Assembly: GCA_943704495.1 (NCBI GenBank)
Contig: CALSCR010000646.1
Span: 1-21,024 of the forward strand
Length of the DNA: 21,024 bases
Direction: 5' to 3'
From: Pigoraptor chileana
Lineage: Eukaryota; Opisthokonta; Filasterea
Every line of letters begins with the position of its first letter. The stretch's first letter is position 1. Below, piece after piece: positions 8,639 to 20,006 of this stretch. The position numbers were made by a program, and so were the translations under genes. The notes below the pieces were generated by a model that saw only the letters and a list, made by a program, of their open reading frames with translations, was not told the origin of the DNA and searched no databases.

Positions 8639-11570
8639 CTACGGTAGCTGAACAACACGGGCGCACATGGCCTTTGTCACGTGACAGTCGTGTTCGATAT
8701 TCTCGAGCGTGCGCTTCAGTTGTTTCGAGTGGTGGTATTCGACGATTCTGCGATGGAGTCAGCAAAGGTGCGGGACACAACAGATGCGCGTCGGCGGGCG
8801 TGTTAAACCGAGTGGCAAAACCAACACTCACATCACATGCAGTAACAGAGGTGTGATATTCATAGAGCGGTGATTTGCATCTAGTGGTATACTTGATTAA
8901 TACTTACTTGGCGACAATTGCCGTCAGTGCAGCAAGAACGCTCTTCTCAACACTGACCGCCTCGCCGTTAAAGTGGACGTGGACTGTTGTGTAGTACAAG
9001 AAGAACGCGATCGTCACAAGCCACAAGAAGAGAACAAAAACAAAGATCCCGTCGTTCCACTTCAGTTTCGAGATTCGATCTTCCAACCACGCCTCGACGT
9101 CGTTGTCGCTCGGGGCAGTTGGATCCGGAAGACGAGGCTGCTTGTCATCGGGCCACACAAACCCGCGAAAGCCGGCCGCCGGTGCCTTTTCAGTGCTTTT
9201 CCGTTTATCAGCGATCGAAAACCTGCATGCGATCTCATAGGCCAAGTCTACGTCTGCCCGTTGGATGTGCGTGAGTATGTCTGCGTCGAGGCTGATGAGG
9301 CGCGGTTTGCGAATCCAGTCGCCACTCTCGGGATCGGGAAAGCAGCGCGTCATCTGCATTCCAGCAGCGGCCAGCGTCTCTGCAATCGACTCAAAATCTC
9401 TGGTGGCATCCACGCGGAAGTTTCTGTCGGTGTCCATGAACGGCGATGACCACGCATCAAACGATGCCGCGAGGCACATGTAATCGTGCAGGCGCTTGAA
9501 TGCCCTCATGAGCACGTTGATCCTGGCGATGTCTCCTGATCGATGCAGCGTCTCTATCTTTTCACGCACAACCTGGAGCGAAGGAGTGGTGGTGGTAAGA
9601 GGGACGTTAGCAGGTTTGAACTGCTTATTATAATCGTGGTGTATGGTGTAGGCGGCATTTATGTCAATTGAGACAGGCCATGGCATGTGCCGGTTTGGCA
9701 AGGACATGGACGCTTAATTGGCCCATTAGCTATATGAATGACAATTATCCACACACACCTCCACGGCCGTCCAGATCTTGCAAGTTTGCTTGTAGTGCAG
9801 CCAGAACCTGTTGTGGACGATGTTCATATGATACGATGTGCGGAGCATGTGGAAGAATTGAAACGTCCCGGACACGACCATCACCAATATGGGCACGGCG
9901 CTCTCCGGATTAGCCGGTATGCTGAATGCAACCCACGATATAGTCCAACCGAAACACAGTCCCGAAACAGCGGTGACCCAAATCCACGGCAGAACTATCA
10001 TACGCAGGTCACGAAAGAGTTCCTCTGAGGATTTGTTCAATCTTGCATCGGTTGTCTGTGTGGATGCATATGGCACGACATCCGCAGTCGACACACCCGA
10101 CGTCGGCATTTCTGTGTCGAAATTGTTGAGCTCCATTATCCTCGCTGATGATTCCCCTCGGTTCGATCCAAATGTGTCGTCTCGTAAAGGTTCCGACGAA
10201 GAAATGACCGCCATGCGACCGCCACCCGTACGAGCGTCGACTGAACTCGTCCCGTATGAGACATCCGTGTCAGAAAGAAGTGGTACCATCGAGGCTCGCT
10301 GTGGAAGAGCATAGTTGGCAATGAATATATCTGCGGCCTCCGGCTGACGCGAGGTGTGGGTAGTACCTATTTCCATTGCCGGTCTCAGCCTATGTCGCAG
10401 GGAAACAACGAGGTGCACGATGGCCATCATCGCAAGGACCAAGAGGGAAAATCCGGAAATGAGGAATGCGATGTGATGCGTCTTATATGCAACGATGAAG
10501 AGCTGTGTTGCGGAAGTCGTAGTGACCGCAAACGATGCCGCGGAAAAGATGAGAACGACGCGCGTGATTTTCGTAAAAAACAATTTGATGCTCAGGTTGG
10601 TTATCTTTTCAGTATGGCCCGCAGCTGCTGCTTGCTTGCAATTCGTGACGTCGGATGGGCGTCCACCGGCGACTCCCCGTGCCGCGGCTGTGCGTTTGCC
10701 GTGCTGCAGAATTCCAGTCTGCATCCAGGTGTGCCAGTGACTGACGACCAGAAACACAAACGTCAAGAGGGCAAAGAACCCGATCGCAAACGACAGACCG
10801 ATAAGATACTGTGTCGAGTTGTGCATGTGTGCAAGGTACACGCTATCCGGGTTGGCCATTTTGGCACACAAATTGCGCGACCACTCCCAGCCCCATGTAT
10901 TCGGGAACCCGCTGAGCTTGTGGCACGCAATCCATATCGAGATAGGCGTTCCGCTGGCCTGGTCCTGGAACCGTGCGTCAGACTGGAGTAACGCACGCAA
11001 GGCTTGGCCCAGGGCGTCTTCGCGTGGAAGCTCACGGCACGAGGGCGGCATGTCGAGGGCTGGAAGCGTCTTCGTATCTGGTGAGACAAGATTGAATGTC
11101 ATTGCAGCAATCACTCCGAGTGGAAAGTCCACAAGAATCTCCGTCGATGCGAGCAGAATGGACATGTTGGCACTGGACATATCGTCCGCTGATTCGGGAA
11201 GCCACACTGTTGTTTTAAGTAGGTCTGGAACGGAACGCCCTTCGACAGTGCGGAATGCATCTCGCAGTGGCACGCCGTGGGTATCCTCCCAATAGTCAAG
11301 CAGACCATCCTTCGTGCAACTGTAATTGACAGAGAGTGGTTCGGAACTCGACGCTGACACCCGAGACGCCGACTGTGTCAGTGAGTAGCGAGGCGTGCGT
11401 GCATCTCCACTCGGTAGAGACGAAACCAGCAGAAAAACACCACTGAAAACTTGCACGATAACGAGACAACAGTTGAACGTGGCCCGACGTGCCGCCGCAG
11501 ACTGCATCACGACAGTCCTCCCCGTGCATCGGCCCATGACAGTTTGCTGGCCTGATTGGTGCCGCATCAT
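8639..11570 (-). CDS. Multi-pass membrane protein of unknown family (3 exons)
   Basis: Exons, complement: 11570-9759, 9572-8908 and 8747-8639. Introns of 186 and 160 bp are GT-AG and keep frame, giving about 861 residues. A hydrophobic segment at about 32-52 (CLVIVQVFSGVFLLVSSLP) is a signal peptide or anchor. An N-terminal region to about 250 holds several Cys and a possible glycosylation site, NYSC. Hydrophobic spans follow at about 255-277, 338-361, 366-390, 524-549, 557-579 and 779-799. Between them are a long Ser/Thr-rich loop (about 395-520) and a hydrophilic region of about 175 residues in exon 2 (605-778). The tail is short and charged. I recognise no family; a receptor- or channel-like role is speculation. 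The ATG at 11570 is uncertain, as the frame is open to 11705 and there is another ATG at 11537. The exon 3 reading rests on splice phase and a protein-like 35-residue tail. Confidence 0.68.
8904..8909 (-). promoter_or_regulatory. 5' splice site overlapping an in-frame stop codon (intron 2 of the membrane protein)
   Basis: The sense strand reads AAGTAAGTA. This is a near-perfect donor (AA|GTAAGTA) and also an in-frame AAG TAA stop. Splicing at 8907 joins to an acceptor at 8748 and adds 35 residues (starting IVEYHHSKQLKRTLENIEHD). Retention of the intron ends the protein two codons after the alanine, at VAK. Both products are possible; I favour splicing because the downstream frame is protein-like and phase-compatible. 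Confidence 0.6.
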
Positions 11571-12561
11571 TGCTACAATGCAGGCGGTAAGGATCAATGA
11601 TGGCACTGATCTACTTTTTAAATTCGGGGTCGAGTGAACAATATCAGCGCACAGTGTGACCCGGCGTGTGTGCATGTAATGGTTCGTGCGTGCGGAGCGA
11701 CACACAATCGCCTACTCGGATGAATTAATTCACGTCGACGGATATCGGAAATCAGTGCTGCCGGCCGCCGGCAGTGTGACACTGTGACTCGAGGGACTGA
11801 GACTGAAAGGCGTGCTGCCAGAGTGGCAGGCCGTGGATTCCGTCGGCAGTGCACCATCGGAGCGACATCCGTGTCGTCCGTCCCCGCGATCGTGATTCCG
11901 CGCCCGGGCGGACCGACGGCTACTGAACTAACTGAGCTTCCTGACTCGGTTGCAGCATGGCAGCTGTCAGTCGGACTCCGTGAACTGAGCGCGACAAACG
12001 GACTCATTGCAACTTTTTTATTTGAGAGTTTGCCATAAATGAAAGGAAAATGTCAACTCTCATCCAGTGTGTTTCACGGTAAAATGTTTGTTCATTGTTT
12101 GCGCCACATGATAAACAAGGTGCGTCACTCGTCAATTTTTATCCTTATTAGGAGTAGGATTCACTACATTACGTCATCAGCGGCGTCCAATGTTTGCGGT
12201 TCAGCACAGGCATTCCACACTGCAGCCATCGCGGTCAGCGCAGGTGTACTATGAGTACCCCTGAATACCCCTGGGTCAGCGTGTGCCCACGCAGTGTCAA
12301 GGGCTCCGACACAGTTTACAAGTTCGGCACAGCGATGACACTGAGCCTCACTCATAAAAGAAGAGGCATTCAACTGTTGTCAATGGTTCCCGGACAAAAT
12401 GACAACTTGCAGAGTGAGCCGAAACAAAAGTGTATTGCTCGAGTACGCAAGAGAAAGCGAGACTTGCTAGTAATATTAGAGAGCGGCGAAATGATAAGTG
12501 ATAATGAAAAAGCGTGATTATGAGTGCGTCCAACAGGGCGCTCACTCGCAGCGCTACTGCT
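11571..12561. other. Intergenic region between the membrane protein and the repeat protein
   Basis: About 990 bp. It should hold the membrane protein promoter and the 3' untranslated region of the repeat protein. An AATAAA hexamer lies on the minus strand at 12022-12017, about 540 bp past the repeat-protein stop. The 11750-12010 part is GC-rich with several short open frames on both strands that overlap and show no domain. A 69-codon minus-strand open frame at 12373-12164 cannot be linked to the repeat protein by a convincing splice. Confidence 0.5.
12017..12022 (-). terminator. Possible AATAAA polyadenylation signal
   Basis: TTTATT on the plus strand reads AATAAA on the coding strand. It lies in AT-rich DNA about 540 bp downstream of the repeat-protein stop and upstream of the membrane protein gene. 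A match to the animal-type hexamer alone is weak evidence. Confidence 0.3.
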
Positions 12562-15500
12562 TCACGGGCATGGCGAGGCAGTGTAGAGCGCATCCGACAG
12601 CTGTCCGTATTCGCTGAGTGGATACTTAGTGCGTACGCGCACAACATAGAGCGCATCTGCGACAGTCTCACTCAGAACAAGAGAGCGCGCAATCGTGGAC
12701 GCCGTCGGGCAAGTATTGCCGGCACCAGGGCACGTGATCGCACCTTCGCAACTGCCTCGCCCAGCATCGCATCGCATGTACTGAACCTCTGTCATTGCAT
12801 TCTCAAATGATGTCGCAGTATTCCCCGCCGTCTCGGGAACAACCCACGAAATGTTGGCAGTCCCCGAAGCCCACTGAGCCGTGGGAGTGTACATCTTGAG
12901 GGGCGTCGCCGTGTTCGTGTCGGCCGAGCGCAGCCCAAATGTGACAGGGGCTCCTATTTGGCACGTGCGGTCATATCCAGGTGTGCGCGATGTGTTGGCA
13001 AGGGCGCCCCACAGCCGACACGTGACGTTTGTACCGGCAAGAGCAGCGCCAAAGCCCTCAAGAACTCCCGTCATCGACGATGCGAATCGACTGTCCCTAG
13101 TATAGAGAGTGCGAAGAGCGTCGCGTCCGGAATCTCCATTGCCCGACACACGCGATCCAGCAGATCCGTCAATATCTTTAACGAGAAGGGTGGCACCGGT
13201 AGTGTCCACAACATTTCCGAGCGAGAGCGCTTCGTTGAGTGATGCCAACGTGACGTCCTGCTCGACAGACGCAGAGTCGAACGAGCCTCGAATAGACTCC
13301 ACAATCTTCCATCCCGTGCTAGATGCGTTTCCAGCGGGCACAAAGATTCCATCTTGACCGTTCAGGCCTCCAAATTTGTCAACGGTGGTCAGGGATCGTG
13401 GCATATGGCCGGCATCAACCATGCTCTCCACGTTTACCCACGACCCCGTCAGCTCAAGGATTGCAGGTTTGGCAAGACCCGGCGTCAAAGTAAGAATGTA
13501 GAGAACGCTTCCCGAAAGACTTGTAACCGATACTGTCGAAAACACTGTTGGTCCAAATGCGTCGACCGCCGTTTGTATGACTGCGAGGACCTCTGCTGCG
13601 GAGTCGCAGAGTGCAGCGTTGGTGCAGTCGATAATCTTCATGAACGCCGACTCGGGCTTGACGCAGTCCTCTGTTATTTGGCGAATGCACAACGTATACT
13701 CAGTGAGACCAGAATACAGGCGGATTAGGTTCCCGCCAACAGCAACGTTCGTCGTAATATCTGAGGCAGCCACAGTAAGCTTGACCCGCGGCCTTCCCAC
13801 CACGTCCCCGCCAACACGCTGCGAGAACACGATATTGGAGCTGAGTCGCACAGGAGAGATTGAGAAGACGGAGGCAAATGCAGCATGTGCCAAGGTGGCG
13901 GCGCGCACAGCCTGGGCGACATCGTTGGCAGAAGCCGACGGGTTTGTGATGGACACACGTACAGGCGTGGTGTATCCCGGAAACGTCGGAGTCGACCCGC
14001 CCAAGTCCATCCACACGGTGAACATGCGGTTATCACTCGCAGCAAAGAGGTTGAATGACAGCCCGTGGACAGTAGTATTCGCTTGTCCGCACGTGACTTG
14101 CAGTCTTTGGGGGCGCGAGCTGGCTGTGACTCCGGGTAAGGGGTCGACGGCAGCGGCGATGCGACTCGCCACGGCAGTGACGTTGGGAGCATTACGGACG
14201 TCAACAGGGACCTCAAAAGCAACCGGTTCGGTGGAATTTTCGCTCTTGTCGAACCACACGGCATATTTGCGCGGCGATCCCCCGTTGATGGACCAGAACG
14301 TCAGTGCCTGTCCCGTTTGCATGAGCGTGGGAGCAGGAATCTGGATGCGTCGCTTGTCACGCAATTCGCCGTTGACCGCAGTAAATGTAATTCCCGCGAG
14401 CTGGTTGCCTTTCGTCGGGTTGGGGGTGACGTCCTTGCTGACCGTATTGCTGATTTTTACAGTGGGCGATCCCAGGACAAATGTGTTTGTTTTGTCTGTC
14501 ACAGTCAACACGCGACCCACATTCAGTACCCCAGATGATGGCACCGTGGCCGACTTACTTCCGGAGACACGAATGGTCGCCGTTGCAGCGGCGCCGTTGT
14601 CGGTGATGGACAACCCCCAGCCAGTGGTTTTTCCGACGAAGGAGGAAAGGCTTGGAATTCCGTCCACGGAAAACGTGTAAGTGGGAAACGGAATGGCGTC
14701 GACAGCCCACGTGCCTACGCCTCCGTGCGTATCAGCAGTGGCGTATGAACCGATCAGTGACGCGAAGCTTTGGGTGAAGTCGGTTACGGTCCACGCGCTG
14801 CACAAAGCATTCGTGCTGTTTGTGCCCCATAGCTCTGGTCGTTGTAAAGGTGCAGTGCCTGCCAGCAAATAGATACGCACTATGTTGGTGCTTCCGAGCG
14901 TTACATCACCGATGCCTGGTATGGCCGCTTTGTATATTTCCGCGATAGTCTTTGTGGCGATCTCAGTCGCAGTCGTCAAGTTCGCAATGTTCACGCGCAC
15001 GAAGCGGTTGGACGAAATGGCGCATTTGTTCGACTTGTCAAAGCATACGGTGACCGTCGAGTTGTCTTGAAGGGGGAATCTGAGAATACCGCCGTTGTTC
15101 GTGTTTGCGAACGTGTCGACCGTGATGGTGAACAAGGGCCGCCCCACAATGGTCCCGGGAACTTTCTGGGAGATGGCGGCGTACGATCCGGAAAGGACGT
15201 ACGGTACAAACGGTACCACAGAGCCGGGATAGAGAGATGCCGTGGAGAGGCGCCTTACGAGCTGGGTTGCCATCCACGTGACGGAAGGGTCCCTAATGGA
15301 CACAAACCAGAGGGCTGCCGTGGCCGAGACCGATGTCAATGACGCCGAAAGCGGCGGGTCGAGCGTAAAAGACGACAGTGTTGGAATTGTTACAACGCGG
15401 AAGAATTTGTGTTGAAAGAGCGCCTTTTCCTGAGTGGTCATTCCATTGCAATCGTCGATAATAACGACAGCTCCGGCTTTGAGTGCATGAGGCGCAGTCG

Positions 15501-18500
15501 TGTTGAATATTGGCGACGTTGTGCCGGTCTGGATCCGGACAATGCTGATTCGAGCGGCAGTAGAGACGACAGCGTACCCCATGACCGTATTTGTGCCGGT
15601 TGCGCCGAGGCCTCCGAGACACTTCCATGTGTTCGGATTCGCTCCATTCAATGATACCGAAGTTGTAATGCACGTCCGGGGTGTCAGAAAAGATGTTCCC
15701 GCCACTTGGTTTCCCAAAAAGTATACCACCGTATCGTTCGCCGTAACTGCCGATCCGATACTATCAGAAGGGCCCGTGATTGTATCGTCTGTGCCCGTGG
15801 AAGTGCTACTGGCGGCGTCCTTGTACACAGTGTTGACCTCAAACGACCATCCCTGCGTTGCAGCCACGCCGCTTGTGGTCGGTGCCGGTTTCAGCGTAAA
15901 AGCTGCGCCATCGGAAGTGCTGATTGAAAATGCGCGCCCGTTGAGAACTGCTCCGCCATTGTTAACGCCGAAAAAGACGACAACCTCTCCCACGATGATT
16001 CCATGCCATACGCTATCGAGCGAAACAGTTGGGTTGGATCCCGAAGTGATTCCGCTGATGTGTATACGCTGGTAAAACTCCACAACGGCATTATTCGGAT
16101 TGGTTGATGGATTGCATTGGCCACCCGCGCCCATGATTGTGTGTTCGACGCAAAACTCGAACTGTTTTTTTTTGATACGTGTGTGTGTGTGTGTGCGTGC
16201 GTGTGTGTATGTTGTGTATGTGTTGTGTGTGGTATATGTGAGTGTGTGCATGTGTGCGTTGATCAGTGTGTGTGCATGAGCGCACATGATACGCGGAGGA
16301 GAATGAAGTGAGCCACGGGTGGATCTTGATCAGTAACTCAATTGTCTCGAAAATTAATGCCGAATGGATTCGTCAATGATAATAACGAAATTCAAATGGA
16401 ATCACAACAAGCACTGCAGTATTCCAGTTTGAATGCTTCAATATATTCAGCCCTACAATAAGAATAAAACACATGTCAAGGCATTTTACGTTTCAAAGTA
16501 TAGTTACAGTGTGCTCACCTTGCGTTGGTTAGATGCATCATAGAGGACGAACTTTGATCCCGAAGAAATTGTATCGGAGGAGCTGTCCAGTATCTTGTGC
16601 TGATACATCGGCACGACCGCACCCGGATTCTTGTAGATAAACCGCACACTCGCCATGTTTGCAACGTCATGAACGTGTGCGTGGAAATTCAGAGGAAAGC
16701 GTGGATGCGCATCGAATATCCGTTTAAGCGATTGCGAGACGTGCGACCTCACTACTACAATCGCGTAGAATTCCCCGGTGCCAGTGACCGTCGTAGTTAT
16801 AGTAGGAAACACCTTGAACGTCCTCGAATCTGGCACCTCCGAAACCCGGAAAAACTTGTTCTGCCACAATGTCGGATCTGCGAGATTGCCGTTGGCTTGA
16901 CGCAGATTTGGAAATGAGACAATGTCTCCCACTAGCAGGAAATGATCGACCAGCGCTATGATTGTCGGGTTCGACCCAATTGAAAGGGAGAACACGGCGT
17001 TTTTTTCCGAACTGCCGCCTATCCTGTACGCAACCTGGTTCGACTCGTTATTTGCCACAAATCCACCGGAACAAGTGAATGACTTCGTGGGCACATTCGT
17101 AGTTGCAACCACGCACATCTTCCCTCCCTGTGCAAACGTCGTCGCCCCGGACGAATCTCCCGGGAAATATACGAGATCGCCGACAGCTACGATCATGCCC
17201 GTGATTGTAGCACTCGCGCCAGCAGTGGCCGAGACGAGGAATCGATTGAAATTAGACGTTGCCAAGAACGCTTTTCCACTCGTGGCCGCAGATGCTGTCG
17301 TTACAACAGGAAAACTAGCAATCTTGAACCTATTCCCCGATTTGGCAACGATTTCAAACCCGCGCTGCGACAGGACGCTCTGCGCACCGCCGCCACCGTC
17401 ATTCACTTCAATGAAGATTACCATCGACCCGTTCGTGAATGGGTGACCGGGTTCCACTGTGACGAGCGGATCACTCCCGGCCGACACGCTGCGTATGGGC
17501 GCGTAGACATCGTTCCTTGTTATCTTCAGTACGTTGGCACCCGATGGGCAGAAACCTGCCACACTTTCAAAACAGATCGTTCCGGAAAAAGAACCGTTTT
17601 GTGACGGAAAAGAAAACATCGTGTTTCCCGAACTTTTTGGTATGTCGACTGAGACAGTTACGACGTGGCGCACTGGAACGACACCCGGCGCTGCCTGCCA
17701 AACATTCAAAGTGTCAAAAAATAACGATCGCTCCACCGAAAACGGCACGATGCCACCCGGATAGTTGCTCGGGTTCGACAGCGCCGCCACAACCGAGTCC
17801 GTTACTGCCGCGATGCTGGACGGATTCGTCGGGTAAACAGCCTCGATTGTAAGTCCGTCCGTTGTTGTGTCCTTCTTGCAGGAGCCAACATACGTAGACC
17901 CAACGTCCGCTCCAAAGCTGCTTTCCAGGCAGAGACGCACTAGCGTGCCGTTAATTGTGACCAACGGAATTATACCTCCGATGGACGTTTCCCACATCGA
18001 CGACAGATCTCCGTCGGTTGGAAGCGTAATCAAATACCGCCCGATAGTCCCGGGCTGTGCGGGCGCCACGTGAGTAACAAGGATATTCGGCGGCCACGGC
18101 ACTGGTATGGTCGCATTGAATGGACTATTGGGTGTGTTGTTGATTGCGTCGCGTATCACCACAGACACCTCGGCTGCAGTTGAAGCTGCAAGAGGGTTTG
18201 ACACGTCAATGCGAATGACGTTATCCGAACGAGTACCTGTCAGTGTTGAGTTCGGTCTCGTCGTCGATCCTGTCTTGTCGAAAAAATACGTCCACTGAAC
18301 CCCCAGGCTGTCGACAAAGAAGAATGATCCGCCGTTGGGGATTCGACTCAATGCGGACGGCACCACAGTAAACTGCTGCAATCCCTGCGTCCCATTCTGC
18401 ACCGTCGCGACGAGTCCGTCAATTCCAGATGCGGCAGCCGCAATCCGATAAGCAATAAGGGTCTGTGACGGCGCATTGGATACGTCGATCTGGTGAATGG

Positions 18501-20006
18501 ATGCATTGGCCATGCCGAGGGCGTTGGCATCGACACAGCCGCCAAAATTGTAAATGTAAAAGTAGTGCAGCAGATCGCGCTTTGCATTTGTGATGTAAAA
18601 ATTTCCATTCGACGGTGTGCCCCCAATAAGACCGCCGGCACTCGCACCCTTGGTCATGGAGGTTGATGTCACTGTGAGCGTGACGTACTCTGGGGATGAT
18701 CCATTGACGTCGCCAGCTCCCTCTGCGACAAAGGATGAGCTGCTGCTCTTCGTGACTGTGCCGCGGTGAAGGCGCATATGGACAGGTACAAAGCCGGTGA
18801 CGAGTTGCTCCACGACAAGCTGGTCTTGCGAATTAAACAGCTCGCACGTGACCTGAACTGCAGGCGATCCGACCGCGTTGCCGTTGACATCGACGACTTT
18901 TCCGACGCCAGCGCTCTCGATCGCGGCCTTGGCTGCATTGCACACCATGGTGGAGTTGGTTGCGGCGGATATGTCGGCGCGAATGAGCTTTGTCGCACCG
19001 GACAGAGGGCCCGTGTCCGATTGCGACGTCTTGAACCAAACAAAGTAGTCTTCCCTGTCAGAGGGAGTAAGGCCTTGCGTGGCAAGCGTCAAATAGTTTC
19101 CGTGGAACAAACTGGGCGATACAATCTGCACGCTGGACAACTGCTTTTGGCCAGAGTCGAAAGTAGAGATGCTATCACATTCGACGGCATAGAGTGCGTC
19201 ATTCGCGGCCTGGGGTGCCGTCCACCGGAGAAAAAGCGCGTTTGAGACCTGGTCATCAGCGGACAGCGTCGATGGGGCTGTCGTCGAGCATGGCAGAGCA
19301 CCGGATGGCCGCGACGATGATGCGGGGGCGGGGCAGAGAGGGCTGGTCGCATTGGCGGCTGTTTGTTTGCGGCACACGATAGCAGACAGTCAGCAAGCCA
19401 GCAGTCCCGATGTTCAAGTATCCGTGGCATAATTGTGACGGACAGGTCAAGTGGAGTAGCAAGTTGAGCCGAACGTAGAGGAGAGGAATAAACAACAGCT
19501 GCGACTAAACAATCATGTCAAGATAATACTATTTTCGCTCATTTCCAATCTGCGCATATGTTTTACGAGTACTCGTAATATACAGTACCTTCCGTGCAAT
19601 TCCAGACGAGGACGGGCTGAAATGTCGTGCCGTTGTCGCTGCTTATGAAGAGGCCTTCCGTGGTGAGTCCGTAGAGAGTACCGGCCGCCTCCCCATCCAC
19701 TTGCAGAGTGACTCTGGGGCTTGTCGAGAATGACGAGGGAACGGGATTGATGACGGACCAGAATGCACTTTCGCTTGGGTCGTCGGTGCGCACGCTTACG
19801 TCGCTGCCGTAGAGACAGTCGCGGGGACCATAACAGAGAATGCCCTGACCCCCGGACCCAACAACCGCGAGAGTGGCATTCTGGATGCACTCAGCAGGCG
19901 CCGGAGCGGCGACTCCATAGGCAGGAAGGGGACAGAGTGCACAAAGGATGAACGTGACGGATGCCACGGCAATAACTGAGCCGGATGAAAATAATGAGGA
20001 TGGCAT
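12562..20006 (-). CDS. Large secreted modular repeat protein, probable adhesin or matrix protein (3 exons)
   Basis: Exons, complement: 20006-19589, 19358-16519 and 16161-12562. The junctions are GT-AG with matching phases (1, then 0), giving about 2285 residues. The ATG at 20006 (A at -3) starts a signal peptide: a hydrophobic core IAVASVTFILCALCPLPAYG, then VAAPAPAEC. Exon 1 encodes a short module with SGGQGILCYG and LYGLTTEGLFISSDNGTTF, a pattern like a beta-propeller or sialidase BNR repeat. Exon 2 opens with a fibronectin-III-like segment (LFLRWTAPQ). Then come degenerate module A copies (YFVWF, TYFFDKTG), module B copies (SIGSNPTIIALVDHFLLVGD) and, in exon 3, more of both. A Cys-containing fibronectin-III-like end closes it. 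There is no membrane span or GPI-type tail, so the product is either released or continues in an exon I cannot see. If exon 3 were its own gene it would lack a signal peptide, which supports joining. Function is inferred from architecture only. Confidence 0.7.
12583..12885 (-). other. C-terminal fibronectin-III-like segment of the repeat protein
   Basis: About 100 residues: AQWASGTANISWVVPETAGN near the start, a Cys-containing insertion (MRCDAGRGSCEG, CPGAGNTCP), then DALYVVRVRTKYPLSEYGQLSDALYT. The tryptophan near the N-terminal strand and the Y.VRVR...YG..S end fit a fibronectin type III fold. The N-terminal ALFLRWTAPQAANDALYAVEC segment, near 19240, looks like a second, shorter version. 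The assignment is by pattern only. Confidence 0.45.
13474..15093 (-). repeat. Module A repeats in exon 3 of the repeat protein (four copies)
   Basis: Four degenerate copies of 80-100 residues begin near 15093, 14313, 14064 and 13734. The shared pattern is a hydrophobic strand, then [YT]xVxFDKS or similar (TVCFDKSNKC, YAVWFDKSEN, FTVWMDLGGS, YTLCIRQITED). Next comes a VxVxIxN strand (VRVNIANLTTA, VRVSITNPSAS), then an Ala-rich helix (EIATKTIAEIYKAA, DVAQAVRAATLA). The copies before 15093 and 13734 are preceded by a VGRPxxxxTV strand. Spacing and order are regular enough to call a repeat family. Confidence 0.7.
15301..17496 (-). repeat. Module B repeats of the repeat protein (about six copies across the last intron)
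   Basis: Copies of about 75-85 residues begin near 17496, 17244 and 16998 in exon 2 and near 16065, 15786 and 15549 in exon 3. The pattern is [IV]xxxxGxxPxV......H.[LI]..G..V.F......G....L....F.V......F.[LI].P. Examples are VSAGSDPLVTVEPGHPF, SIGSNPTIIALVDHFLLVGD and SGSNPTVSLDSVWHGIIVGE. The 17244 and 15786 copies are shorter and Cys-bearing. The shape recalls the E1 FCCH-type beta-barrel repeat that also occurs in phage and bacterial surface proteins. That likeness comes from memory of the pattern, not from a search. Confidence 0.6.
16162..16518 (-). repeat. Intron 2 of the repeat protein: AT-rich 5' part, CA-rich 3' part
   Basis: This 357-bp intron has donor GTGAGC after ...SNQRK. The first 200 or so bases are AT-rich. 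From about 16278 to 16176 the sense strand is almost pure CA-type repeat. The acceptor is preceded by nine adenines and CAG, with no pyrimidine tract; a second phase-0 AG six bases on (after TTCGAG) is an alternative. The intron separates two module B copies. Confidence 0.7.
18025..19101 (-). repeat. Module A repeats in exon 2 of the repeat protein (three clear copies)
   Basis: Copies begin near 19101, 18606 and 18333. Each has a start strand ([GN]xFxI/V), an aromatic strand (YFVWFKT, HYFYIYNFGG, WTYFFDKTG) and an I.[AQR]DVS/IS strand (LIRADISAAT, IHQIDVSNAP, VIRIDVSNPL). An Ala/Val-rich helix and a VxVT-type strand follow. Two more diverged versions probably occupy about 17960-17560. They belong to the same family as the exon 3 copies. 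Confidence 0.65.

Noticed and set aside
8421-8831. 136-codon minus-strand open frame
   Set aside because: It overlaps the terminal exon of the membrane protein in another frame and runs on into noncoding DNA with a CA run. The spliced frame is more protein-like.
11618-12038. GC-rich open frames on both strands upstream of the membrane protein
   Set aside because: They overlap each other, lack domains and hydrophobic segments, and have composition expected of a stop-poor GC-rich promoter region.
13577-14680. 367-codon plus-strand open frame
   Set aside because: It is a shadow of repeat-protein exon 3, whose minus-strand frame is open for 1200 codons with regular repeat modules.
16134-16504. 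Splitting the repeat protein into two genes with a new start at 16134
   Set aside because: The donor at 16518 and acceptor at 16161 are phase-matched, both halves carry the same modules, and a protein starting at 16134 would have no signal peptide. It remains a weaker alternative.
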